Source: Vreelandella songnenensis
GTDB taxonomy: Bacteria; Pseudomonadota; Gammaproteobacteria; Pseudomonadales; Halomonadaceae
Length of the DNA: 64,000 nucleotides
Assembly: GCF_003002925.1 (NCBI RefSeq)
Contig: NZ_PVTK01000009.1
Coordinates: 1 to 64,000, forward strand
Direction: 5' to 3'
Position numbers and translations under genes: made by a program
Shown: positions 44,849 through 52,800 of the stretch, piece after piece
Position numbering within the stretch: position 1 is the first letter of the stretch
Layout: every line of letters begins with the position of its first letter
Notes under the pieces: generated by a model
Told to the model about the DNA's origin: nothing
Database searches by the model: none
The model's input: only the letters and a program-made list of their open reading frames with translations

Positions 44849-45911
44849 TGCGGCGCAGGAACATGATGCCGACGCCGGCACACACCAGGGTGGGCACCAG
44901 CACCGCCCAGATCGGCGAGAAGCCAAAGATGGTGGACGCCGGGGCCAGCAGGTCCTGGATATACTTGAAGGAGAGCCCCGTCACGACGCCGTAGAACACC
45001 CGCGTGCCTGCCGCCACGGTACGCAGCGGGCCAAACACGAAGGAGGCGGCAATGAGTACCAGAGAGCCCATGGTGAGTGGCATCAGCATCTTCTGCCAGA
45101 AGTAGAGAAGCGGCCTGTCTGCTTGAAGCCCCTGAGCCTGGAGGTAGTTGGCATAGGCCCACAGCTCACTGGGCGCCTGGCTTTCGATATCGCGCAGCAG
45201 GCGCTCGAGCTGGGTAGGGGTAATATGCGTTTCCCAGAAGGCGCTTTCCTGAGTATCCGATTCGGTATAATCATCATAGATGCGCGTGGTGGTAATGTTT
45301 TCAAGCCGCCAGGCACCCTCTTCCCAGTGCGCGCGCGAGGCGTGAGTCGCTTCCACCAGGCGGCGCTCGTCAAACCGGTAGCGGGTCAGATCAAGTACCA
45401 CATCGTCAGCCCGAATGGCGCCAAACCGGTAGACGCTGTCGCCTTCAAACTGCCAGCCGCTGCGGCTGGCGGGCTGGGCGTTTTCACCCTGGCGCTGCTC
45501 AAGGCGCCAGGCCTCGGCAAACTGCTCGGTACGTGGGCTGACAAACTCGGCCACCAGCAGTACGGCGACCACCACTACCAGCACCGGCTTCATCACACCC
45601 CATACGATGCGCGCAAGCGACCGTCCGGCGGCGCGCATCACGGTCAGTTCGTTGCTGGAGGCCATGCTGCCCAGGCCAATCAGCGCGCCAATCAGCACGG
45701 CCACCGGGGCGTACTGATAAAACCGCCAGGGCGTACGCATCAGCAGGTAAAACAGTACATCCAGCGCCGAATAGTTCTCCTCTACATGGCTCAGTTCGCC
45801 AATGTAGGCGATGGTGATATCCAGGCCCAGCAGAACAAACTGCACAACGATAATGGCGCCCAATACGTTGCGAGCAATATAACGATCCAGACGGTCGGCC
45901 AGTGTCAGCAT
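44841..45911 (-). CDS. lptG: lipopolysaccharide export permease LptG
   Basis: It partners LptF in the LptB2FG inner-membrane ABC complex that extracts LPS and feeds LptC. The first two membrane helices (LGAIIVVQFVLLGLDITIAYIG; APVAVLIGALIGLGSMAS), the cytoplasmic NELTVMRAAGRSL coupling helix, a periplasmic jelly-roll domain (about 135-265) and four C-terminal helices are visible. Length 356 aa. Its ATG shares one base with the lptF stop (TAATG). Confidence 0.95.
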   Translation of the reverse strand: MLTLADRLDRYIARNVLGAIIVVQFVLLGLDITIAYIGELSHVEENYSALDVLFYLLMRTPWRFYQYAPVAVLIGALIGLGSMASSNELTVMRAAGRSLARIVWGVMKPVLVVVVAVLLVAEFVSPRTEQFAEAWRLEQRQGENAQPASRSGWQFEGDSVYRFGAIRADDVVLDLTRYRFDERRLVEATHASRAHWEEGAWRLENITTTRIYDDYTESDTQESAFWETHITPTQLERLLRDIESQAPSELWAYANYLQAQGLQADRPLLYFWQKMLMPLTMGSLVLIAASFVFGPLRTVAAGTRVFYGVVTGLSFKYIQDLLAPASTIFGFSPIWAVLVPTLVCAGVGIMFLRRNG

Positions 45912-46984
45912 TAACGCATCCCCTTACGCTGTGAGCGCCATAAAAGCAGCAGACCCAACCCGAAGAACAACAGATGAACCGGCCAGACGCCTATCACCGT
46001 TGGCAGAGTTCCGCTGCCAATGGCGTCTACCGCGGCCAGCAGCAGGCTCAAATAGGCAACGTACAGAAAGACTGCCGGCAGCAGTTTGCCAAACCGGCCC
46101 TGGCGAGGATTTACCCGTGAGAGCGGCTGGGCAAGCAGGGCCAGAATGAACACCATCAGCGGAAGCCCTGATCGCCACTGGAACTGTGCCTGGGCGCGCG
46201 GGTTCGGGTCGTCCCAAAGCTCAGGCGTCGTGGCGTACTCAAGCGAATCGAGCTCCCGAAGGCTGCGGCTCAACCCCAGGCGCATGGTGTAGCGCTCAAA
46301 GGTCAGCCGTTGGGCATCGTTACGCCCCGGCACCACGCCGTAGCGCTCGCCATCCTCCAGCACCAGAAAGCGGCTGCCCGTTTCCACTCGGGTTTCCTGA
46401 TATCCCGAGCCCGCCCGGGTCACGAAACTATGCGGGCTTTCAGGCCCCGGCTGCTCATGCACCAGCACTTCCTGCATTTCCGTGCCATCGCTGCTGAAAT
46501 CGCTGATGTAAGCCGTCCGGCCGCCGCCAAAGTCCTGAAACCGCCCCGGCGCCAGCACCGAGACATCCAGGCGGCTGCGCTGCTCTTCAAGGGTGGCCGC
46601 CGTTTGCAGCGCCCCGGCCGGCGTCAGCCACAGGCTGCAAAGGCCGACGAGTACCGCAACGATAGAGGCCGGCAGCAGCGTGACCCGTAAAAGGCGCAGC
46701 GGACTCATGCCGCAGGCGACCATCACGGTGATTTCACTGTTCATGTAGAGCTGCCCGTAGGCCAGCAGAATGCCCAAGAAAAACGCCAGCGGCAGTACCA
46801 GCTCCATGAAACCGGGCAGGTGAAAGAGCATCAGGCTGCCCAGAATGGTGACCGGAAAGTCGCCCTCTGCGGCATCTGAAAAATAGCGGATAAAGCGGCT
46901 GCCCATGATGACCAGCAGCAAAATGCCGGCGACCGCCGACATGGTGAGTAACACTTCACGAGTTAAGTACCGAAATAAAATCAA
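45911..46984 (-). CDS. lptF: lipopolysaccharide export permease LptF
   Basis: A subunit of the LPS extractor LptB2FG. It shows the same layout as LptG: membrane helices at both ends, the coupling helix NSEITVMVACGMSPLRLL after the second helix, and a periplasmic domain (about 130-255). Length 357 aa. The start codon is TTG (46984), following GGAGAGGG. Divergent from pepA, as in E. coli. A palindrome lies between them. Confidence 0.94.
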   Translation of the reverse strand: MILFRYLTREVLLTMSAVAGILLLVIMGSRFIRYFSDAAEGDFPVTILGSLMLFHLPGFMELVLPLAFFLGILLAYGQLYMNSEITVMVACGMSPLRLLRVTLLPASIVAVLVGLCSLWLTPAGALQTAATLEEQRSRLDVSVLAPGRFQDFGGGRTAYISDFSSDGTEMQEVLVHEQPGPESPHSFVTRAGSGYQETRVETGSRFLVLEDGERYGVVPGRNDAQRLTFERYTMRLGLSRSLRELDSLEYATTPELWDDPNPRAQAQFQWRSGLPLMVFILALLAQPLSRVNPRQGRFGKLLPAVFLYVAYLSLLLAAVDAIGSGTLPTVIGVWPVHLLFFGLGLLLLWRSQRKGMR

Positions 46985-47012
46985 CGCCCTCTCCGGCTAA
47001 TCATGCAGGATG

Positions 47013-47031
47013 CCATGCAATGCGTGCATGG
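47013..47031. promoter_or_regulatory. palindrome in the lptF-pepA divergent promoter region
   Basis: CCATGCA and TGCATGG flank ATGCG, 29 bases from the lptF start. A TACACT hexamer at 47038-47043 could be the pepA -10. The palindrome could serve either gene. No known regulator was matched. Confidence 0.35.
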
Positions 47032-47106
47032 CTTGGGTACACTAATCAAACGCCCAGTAAGGGGCATTATCCCGAATCCCTCGATGCTTGTCTTGTTGGA
47101 GACGTC

Positions 47107-48624
47107 ATGGAATTTTCCGTTCAGACCGCCAATCCGGCCAAAGCCGAAACGGCTTGTCTCGTCATCCCCATCTTCAAAGGTAGTCAACTACTGCCCACGG
47201 CGGCCAGCCTGGACAGCGCCAGCGAGCGCCTGATCGGCCAGCTGCTCGAGCGCGGCGATTTCGACGCCGGCCTTGGCAACGTGCAGATGATTCCCTTCGC
47301 GCCGGGCCTGTGCGCCGAGCGGCTTCTACTTGTAGGCCTCGGCGAGCGCGAAAAGTGCCAGGAAGCGGCCTTTTTAAAAGCCCTGGACGCCGCCATGGTG
47401 GCATTGACCAAACTGCCGGTCGATGAAGCAAGCATCGCGTTTAACGATGTCGCGCTTGAAAGCCGTGACAGCAGCTGGAAAGCCCGCAAGGTGCTGGAAG
47501 CCGCCGAGCGGGCGGTGTATCGCTTCGACCAGTTTAAGTCGCAGCCTGCGCCTTTAGCGAGCCTTAAAGCCGTTACCCTGATCTGCGAGCCGGAAAACGC
47601 CACGCTTGCCAAGCAGGGTGCCCGCATTGGCGCCGCCATCGGTCAAGGCATCAACTACACGCGTACCCTGGGCAACCTGCCGGGCAACGTGTGCACACCG
47701 CGCTACCTTGCCGAGCAGGCCGAGGAGCTGGGCCGAACCTCCAACGGCGCGTTAGAGGTTGAGATTCTCGACGAAGAGGCGCTGGAAGCCCTCGGCGCAG
47801 GCTCACTGCTTTCGGTCGGCCGAGGCAGTCATGAGCCTACCCGCCTGATCGTCATGAAGTACAACGGCGCGGCGGAGCGTGACGAGGCGCCCCACGTGCT
47901 GGTAGGCAAAGGCATTACCTTCGATACCGGCGGCATTTCGCTGAAGCCCGGCGAAGGCATGGATGAAATGAAGTTCGACATGTGCGGCGCAGCCAGCGTG
48001 TTTGGCACCGTGAAGACAATGCTCGCCATCAAGCCCAAGCTCAACCTGGTATTCATCGTCGCCGCCGCCGAGAACATGCCGGACGGCCTGGCTACCAAGC
48101 CCGGCGATATCGTCAAGACCCTCAAGGGCCTGACGGTTGAAGTGTTGAACACCGACGCCGAAGGCCGCCTGGTGCTGTGCGACGCGCTGACCTACGCCGA
48201 GCGCTTCAAGCCGGCAAGCGTTGTCGATATCGCCACTCTCACCGGCGCGGTGATCATCGGCCTAGGCCACCACGCCACCGGCCTGCTCTCCAATGACGAC
48301 GACCTGGCGCTCGACCTGCTCGAAGCCGGCGAAGCCGCCTGGGATCGTGCCTGGCACCTGCCGCTTTGGGATGAGTACCAGGAGCAGCTGGAATCCAACT
48401 TTGCCGACCTTGCCAATATCGGCGGACGCCCGGCGGGTACGATCACCGCGGCGTGCTTCCTGTCGCGCTTTGCCGACCATTTCCCCTGGGCGCATCTGGA
48501 TATCGCCGGCACCGCCTGGCACTCGGGCAAGCAGAAAGGCGCCACCGGCCGCCCGGTTGGCCTGCTTTCCCAGTACCTGCTGGACCGTGAAGCCGATGCC
48601 CAGGTAGAAAGTAGCGCCAATTAA
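47107..48624 (+). CDS. pepA: leucyl aminopeptidase (M17)
   Basis: A hexameric two-metal aminopeptidase of the cytosol; in E. coli it also binds DNA in Xer recombination and carAB control. The M17 motifs VGKGITFDTGGISLKPGEGMDEMKFDMCGA and NTDAEGRLVLCDALTYAE hold the metal ligands and catalytic Lys and Arg. The ATG at 47107 follows GGAG; an open frame continues upstream to 47020 without conserved content. Length 505 aa. It opens the pepA-holC-valS region, here with ilvE inserted next. Confidence 0.96.
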   Translation: MEFSVQTANPAKAETACLVIPIFKGSQLLPTAASLDSASERLIGQLLERGDFDAGLGNVQMIPFAPGLCAERLLLVGLGEREKCQEAAFLKALDAAMVALTKLPVDEASIAFNDVALESRDSSWKARKVLEAAERAVYRFDQFKSQPAPLASLKAVTLICEPENATLAKQGARIGAAIGQGINYTRTLGNLPGNVCTPRYLAEQAEELGRTSNGALEVEILDEEALEALGAGSLLSVGRGSHEPTRLIVMKYNGAAERDEAPHVLVGKGITFDTGGISLKPGEGMDEMKFDMCGAASVFGTVKTMLAIKPKLNLVFIVAAAENMPDGLATKPGDIVKTLKGLTVEVLNTDAEGRLVLCDALTYAERFKPASVVDIATLTGAVIIGLGHHATGLLSNDDDLALDLLEAGEAAWDRAWHLPLWDEYQEQLESNFADLANIGGRPAGTITAACFLSRFADHFPWAHLDIAGTAWHSGKQKGATGRPVGLLSQYLLDREADAQVESSAN

Positions 48625-48778
48625 TCTCTTGATCGAGCGTTCGATGGTTGCCTTTCAGGGCGACAACCGTTAAACCTGAAAGCATTGGCTTGGGGCGTTG
48701 TTTTCAAGCCCCACGCTGCTTCTGATGACACGCTTATATTCGCCCTTCGGGGCCTGGCTCTAGCGGAGAAAACACGCC

Positions 48779-49876
48779 GTGCCCACTAGTTTTGAAACCC
48801 TGCCGTCCAATCAGCCGACGGCCGACAGCATTCGTGACAACATCCTGACCAACCCAGGATTTGGCAAGCACTTCACCGACCACATGGTCAATATCCGCTG
48901 GACGGTGGACGCTGACTGGCACGGCCATCAGGTTCGCCCCTACGGCCCGCTGGTGCTCGATCCCGCCGCCTCGGTGCTGCATTACGGCCAGGAGATCTTC
49001 GAGGGTATCAAGGCCTACCGCCACGCCGATGGCTCGGTATGGACCTTCCGCCCGGAGAAGAATGCCGAGCGTTTCCGCCGTAGTGCCCGCCGTCTGGCAC
49101 TGCCGGAACTGACTGACGAAGACTTCATTGGCTCCATCAAGGCGCTGCTGGCCCAGGACCACACCTGGGTACCCACACCGCAAAGCGATGCCGACGAGTG
49201 CAGCCTGTACCTTCGCCCGTTCATGATCGCCACGGAAGCCTTCTTGGGGGTGCGTCCGGCGCACGAAGTGGACTACTACGTCATCGCCTCCCCGGCGGCG
49301 TCCTACTTCAAGGGTGGCGTAAGCCCGGTGTCCATCTGGCTATCGTCCCACTACAAGCGCGCCGCCGCCGGTGGCACCGGCTTTGCCAAGTGTGGCGGCA
49401 ACTACGCGGCCTCGCTCGCCGCGCAGAAGGAAGCCGAGTCTCACGGCTGTGGTCAGGTGGCGTTTCTGGACGCTGCTGAAAGCAAGTGGATCGAAGAGCT
49501 GGGTGGCATGAACCTGTTCTTCGTCTTCAAGGATGGTCGCCTGGTAACTCCGCGCCTGACGGATACCATTCTGGAAGGCGTGACCCGCAACTCGGTGCTC
49601 ACGCTTGCCAAGGACATGGGGCTGACCCCGGAAGAGCGTCCGATCAGCATCGACGAGTGGCGCGAGGCCGCGGCCACAGGCGAGATCACCGAAGTCTTTG
49701 CCTGCGGCACCGCCGCGGTCATCACGCCGGTAGGCGAGCTGGTCACGGAGAACGAGCGCATTCGCCTGCAGGGCGACGGCGGCTCCGAGGTAGCCATGCG
49801 CATTCGCAAGACGCTTCTGGATATCCAGTACGGGCGCAGTGAAGACAAGCACGGCTGGCTGACCCAACTGGTGTAA
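48779..49876 (+). CDS. ilvE: branched-chain amino acid aminotransferase (class IV PLP, type II)
   Basis: It transfers the amino group between glutamate and the 2-oxo acids of Leu, Ile and Val. Fold type IV motifs: LHYGQEIFEGIKAYRHADGS, the PLP lysine in GTGFAKCGGNYAASL, and EELGGMNLFFVF. The 365-aa length and this motif set match the longer (BCAT type II) form rather than the 309-aa E. coli IlvE. The start is a GTG after GGAGAAAACACGCC. It lies between pepA and holC, which are usually adjacent. Confidence 0.92.
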   Translation: MPTSFETLPSNQPTADSIRDNILTNPGFGKHFTDHMVNIRWTVDADWHGHQVRPYGPLVLDPAASVLHYGQEIFEGIKAYRHADGSVWTFRPEKNAERFRRSARRLALPELTDEDFIGSIKALLAQDHTWVPTPQSDADECSLYLRPFMIATEAFLGVRPAHEVDYYVIASPAASYFKGGVSPVSIWLSSHYKRAAAGGTGFAKCGGNYAASLAAQKEAESHGCGQVAFLDAAESKWIEELGGMNLFFVFKDGRLVTPRLTDTILEGVTRNSVLTLAKDMGLTPEERPISIDEWREAAATGEITEVFACGTAAVITPVGELVTENERIRLQGDGGSEVAMRIRKTLLDIQYGRSEDKHGWLTQLV

Positions 49877-49883
49877 TGCCTCC

Positions 49884-49906
49884 CGCCGCCGCTCACCGCG
49901 GCGGCG
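49884..49906 (+). terminator. GC-rich hairpin between ilvE and holC
   Basis: CGCCGCCGC and GCGGCGGCG pair over five bases, followed by ACGTGTTTTG. The T-run is short and interrupted, so it is a partial terminator or an mRNA-stabilising hairpin within the operon. Confidence 0.5.
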
Positions 49907-49933
49907 ACGTGTTTTGAAAGAGCTGGAGCCGCC

Positions 49934-50365
49934 ATGGCGCGCATCGATTTCTATATCCTTCCCGACACCACCCTTGAAGCGCGGCTGGCCTTTGCCTGCA
50001 AGCTGGCGGAAACCATCTGGCGCAAGGGCTATCGTTTACACCTTCACTGCGAAGACAAGGCCCTGGCCGAGCAGGCCGACAAGGCCTTGTGGAATTTCCG
50101 TGAAGACGCCTACCTGCCCCACGCCCTGGAAGGCAGCGAAATGGCCGCAAGCGTGCCGGTCATCCTGGGCTGGCAGCAGCTTCCAGTACCCCGCGAAGAA
50201 ACCGCGCTCTTGAACCTGCACCCCGAGATTCCTGATGGCGTCGAGCGCTACGCACGCATCGCCGAAATCATCAACCAGCACCAGGACGTGCTGGTCGCCA
50301 AGCGCGCCTGCTGGCAGCGCTACAAAGCGCTTGGGCATGAAGTGGTGCCGCATAAGCTTGGGTAA
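49934..50365 (+). CDS. holC: DNA polymerase III chi subunit
   Basis: Chi bridges the clamp loader (through psi) and single-strand binding protein. The N-terminus RIDFYILPDTTLEARLAFACKLAE and the later FREDAYLPHALEG and PVILGW motifs match HolC. Length 143 aa. GGAG precedes the ATG. Between pepA and valS as in E. coli, but separated from both by extra genes. Confidence 0.93.
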   Translation: MARIDFYILPDTTLEARLAFACKLAETIWRKGYRLHLHCEDKALAEQADKALWNFREDAYLPHALEGSEMAASVPVILGWQQLPVPREETALLNLHPEIPDGVERYARIAEIINQHQDVLVAKRACWQRYKALGHEVVPHKLG

Positions 50366-50382
50366 CCGACACGAGTTTCCCT

Positions 50383-51423
50383 ATGGACGACAAACCTATT
50401 TCAATGACACCACCGCCGGAAGGGTACGCCGACTGGCTGGCTGAACTGAAGGGCCGCATTCACAACGCCCAGCAGCGGGCGACGCAGGCCGTCAACCGGG
50501 AGTTGGTGCTGCTCTACTGGCAGATTGGGCAGGATATTCTTCGCCGCCAGGCCGAGCAGGGCTGGGGCGCCAAGGTAATAGATCGATTGGCGCGTGACCT
50601 GCGTACGGCCTTTCCGGAAGGAAAAGGGTTTTCCAGAGCAAACTTGATGTATATGCGCGCGTTTGCCGAGGCCTGGCCAGACGCCGAAATTGTCCAACAG
50701 GCTGTTGGACAATTACCCTGGGGTCACAACCTGGTGCTGTTGAGCAAGCTTAAAGAGCCCACCGAGCGCTTGGCTTATGCACGCGCTGCTTTGGAGCATG
50801 GATGGTCGCGCAACGTACTGGTGATGCAGATTGAAACCCGCTTGCTGGAACGCCAAGGAGCTGCGATCACCAACTTTGAGACCCGCTTACCCAAGCCACA
50901 ATCCGATTTGGCGCGCGAGTCGCTGAAGGATCCTTACCGGTTTGATTTTCTGGGACTGTCTGCCGAGTCGCAGGAGCGCGAAGTGGAAGAGGCTTTAGTA
51001 CGCCATGTCACTGAGTTCTTGCTGGAGCTGGGGGCGGGCTTTGCCTTCGTCGGCCGGCAGGTCGTCTTGGATGTGGGCGGCGAGGAGTTTTTCATCGACC
51101 TGCTCTTTTATCATCTCAAGTTGCGTTGCTATGTGGTCATAGAGCTGAAGACCGGCAAGTTCAAGCCCGAACACCTGGGACAACTGGGCTTTTATCTCAC
51201 GGCGGTTGACCGCCAACTCAAAGGTAAGCAGGACAATCCCAGCATTGGCCTACTGCTGTGCAAGAGCAAAAACAAGGTGGTGGCGGAGTATGCGTTAAGC
51301 GATAAATCCCAGCCAATGGGCATTGCCGAATACAAGCTGCTGGAATCACTGCCTTCCGAGTTGCAGACCGGCCTGCCTAGTATTGAACAGATCGAGCAGG
51401 AGCTGGGGACGATAAAAGAGTAG
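50383..51423 (+). CDS. YhcG/DUF1016 family PDDEXK nuclease-like protein
   Basis: A 346-aa protein of the YhcG family. The N-terminal DUF1016 part (about 15-165: ELVLLYWQIGQDILRRQ, GWGAKVIDRLARDLRTAFPEGKGFSRANLMYMR) is followed by a PD-(D/E)XK nuclease domain (about 180-330) with FFIDLLFYHLKLRCYVVIELKTGKF (D...ELK catalytic pattern). Such genes are patchily distributed and often linked to restriction or recombination-promoting nuclease loci; here it is alone. It starts 17 bases after holC and interrupts the holC-valS order, suggesting an acquired gene. Confidence 0.88.
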   Translation: MDDKPISMTPPPEGYADWLAELKGRIHNAQQRATQAVNRELVLLYWQIGQDILRRQAEQGWGAKVIDRLARDLRTAFPEGKGFSRANLMYMRAFAEAWPDAEIVQQAVGQLPWGHNLVLLSKLKEPTERLAYARAALEHGWSRNVLVMQIETRLLERQGAAITNFETRLPKPQSDLARESLKDPYRFDFLGLSAESQEREVEEALVRHVTEFLLELGAGFAFVGRQVVLDVGGEEFFIDLLFYHLKLRCYVVIELKTGKFKPEHLGQLGFYLTAVDRQLKGKQDNPSIGLLLCKSKNKVVAEYALSDKSQPMGIAEYKLLESLPSELQTGLPSIEQIEQELGTIKE

Positions 51424-51509
51424 GCGAAGTACACAGCCATTGCCGCCAGGCCGCCCCCAAACGCCTGCCTAACCGTTCAAGGCGTTAATAATAACTACTT
51501 GGAAGATTC

Positions 51510-52700
51510 ATGATGCCCGCCTCCGTGATAACCCGCTACCCCCTCGCCATGATCGTCATCGCTCAGCTGTTCGGTACCTCGCTGTGGTTCAGCGTCAACG
51601 GCGTGGGCCTGGCGCTGCAGGAGGCCGTAGGCCTTGGCGAAAGCGACCTGGGCATGCTCACCATTGCCGTTCAGGCCGGGTTTATCAGCGGTACGCTACT
51701 GATTGCTACCACAGGCCTTGCCGACCGCGTGCGGGCAAGCCATCTGTTTGCGCTTTCCGCCGTGCTTGGCGCGCTGATCAACGCCGCGTTCATTGGTGTC
51801 GCCGAAAACGTGACGTTGGCCGCCGTGGCCCGATTTGCCACCGGGCTCTGCCTGGCAGGTATCTATCCGCTGGGCATGAAGCTGGTGGTAAGCTGGACCC
51901 CCAGGCACGCCGGGGCCGCGCTTGGCTGGCTTGTCGGCATGCTGACGCTCGGCATTGCCTCGCCCCACCTGCTGCGCGGCTTGACGCTGCATTTGCCCTG
52001 GCAGTGGCCGCTGCTGCTGGCATCGCTTCTTGCCCTGCTGGCCGCGGCGCTGATTCTGCGCCTGGGCGTTGGCCCTCATCTGCCCACCAAGGCCACCGGT
52101 GGCCGCCCCTGGGCCGGACTTGCGGCGTTCAAGCAACGTGCGTTTCGTCAGGCCTCGCTTGGCTATTTCGGTCACTGCTGGGAGCTTTACGCCTTCTGGG
52201 CCTTGGTGCCCTTTCTGGTGGCTCGCGAGCTTGGCAGGCTCGATGCCGCGGCAGGCCTTCAGCCGTGGCTCAGCTTTCTGGTGATTGCGCTGGGCCTGCC
52301 TGGCTGCGTGTGGGCGGGCAAGTGGAGCCGTCAGGCAGGCAGTGCCCGAGTCGCGTTTACCGCCCTGCTGATCTCCGGCGCGCTTTGTCTGGTGTATCCG
52401 CTGCTGGGCGACGCTTCCCCCTGGCTGCTGCTGATACTGCTGGGGGTCTGGGGGGTGAGCGTGATTGCCGATTCGGCGCAGTTTTCCGCTCTGGCCTCGG
52501 CCTGCGCCCCGCCGGAGCGGCTGGGGGCGGCGCTTTCGATGATGAACGCCATCGGCTTCGGGTTGACCATTCCCTCCATCGCGCTGGTCACCACGCTGTG
52601 GGCGAGCCACTCGCTGATGGTCATCTGGTGGCTGCTGCCGGGGCCAGTGCTTGGGCTGCTTGCCATGCGCGAGCTGAATCGGCGCCCCGCAAGGGCCTGA
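51510..52700 (+). CDS. major facilitator superfamily transporter
   Basis: A 396-aa MFS protein with about 12 hydrophobic segments. An MFS loop-2/3-like motif (GLADRVRASHLF) and the helix-4 RFATGLCLAGIYPLGMKLV, with the sense of a CynX/NimT-like transporter, are seen. Substrate not predictable. Two tandem ATGs (51510, 51513) follow GGAAG. It lies between the YhcG-type gene and valS, all on the plus strand. Confidence 0.85.
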   Translation: MMPASVITRYPLAMIVIAQLFGTSLWFSVNGVGLALQEAVGLGESDLGMLTIAVQAGFISGTLLIATTGLADRVRASHLFALSAVLGALINAAFIGVAENVTLAAVARFATGLCLAGIYPLGMKLVVSWTPRHAGAALGWLVGMLTLGIASPHLLRGLTLHLPWQWPLLLASLLALLAAALILRLGVGPHLPTKATGGRPWAGLAAFKQRAFRQASLGYFGHCWELYAFWALVPFLVARELGRLDAAAGLQPWLSFLVIALGLPGCVWAGKWSRQAGSARVAFTALLISGALCLVYPLLGDASPWLLLILLGVWGVSVIADSAQFSALASACAPPERLGAALSMMNAIGFGLTIPSIALVTTLWASHSLMVIWWLLPGPVLGLLAMRELNRRPARA

Positions 52701-52800
52701 CGCTTCACGTCTTATCGCGCTATACTTGTCGCCATTTTTTTCGACCCTATTATGAATTCCATGCTTTCCTTCGGGGAGCATCGATGCGGTGAGCCACTCC

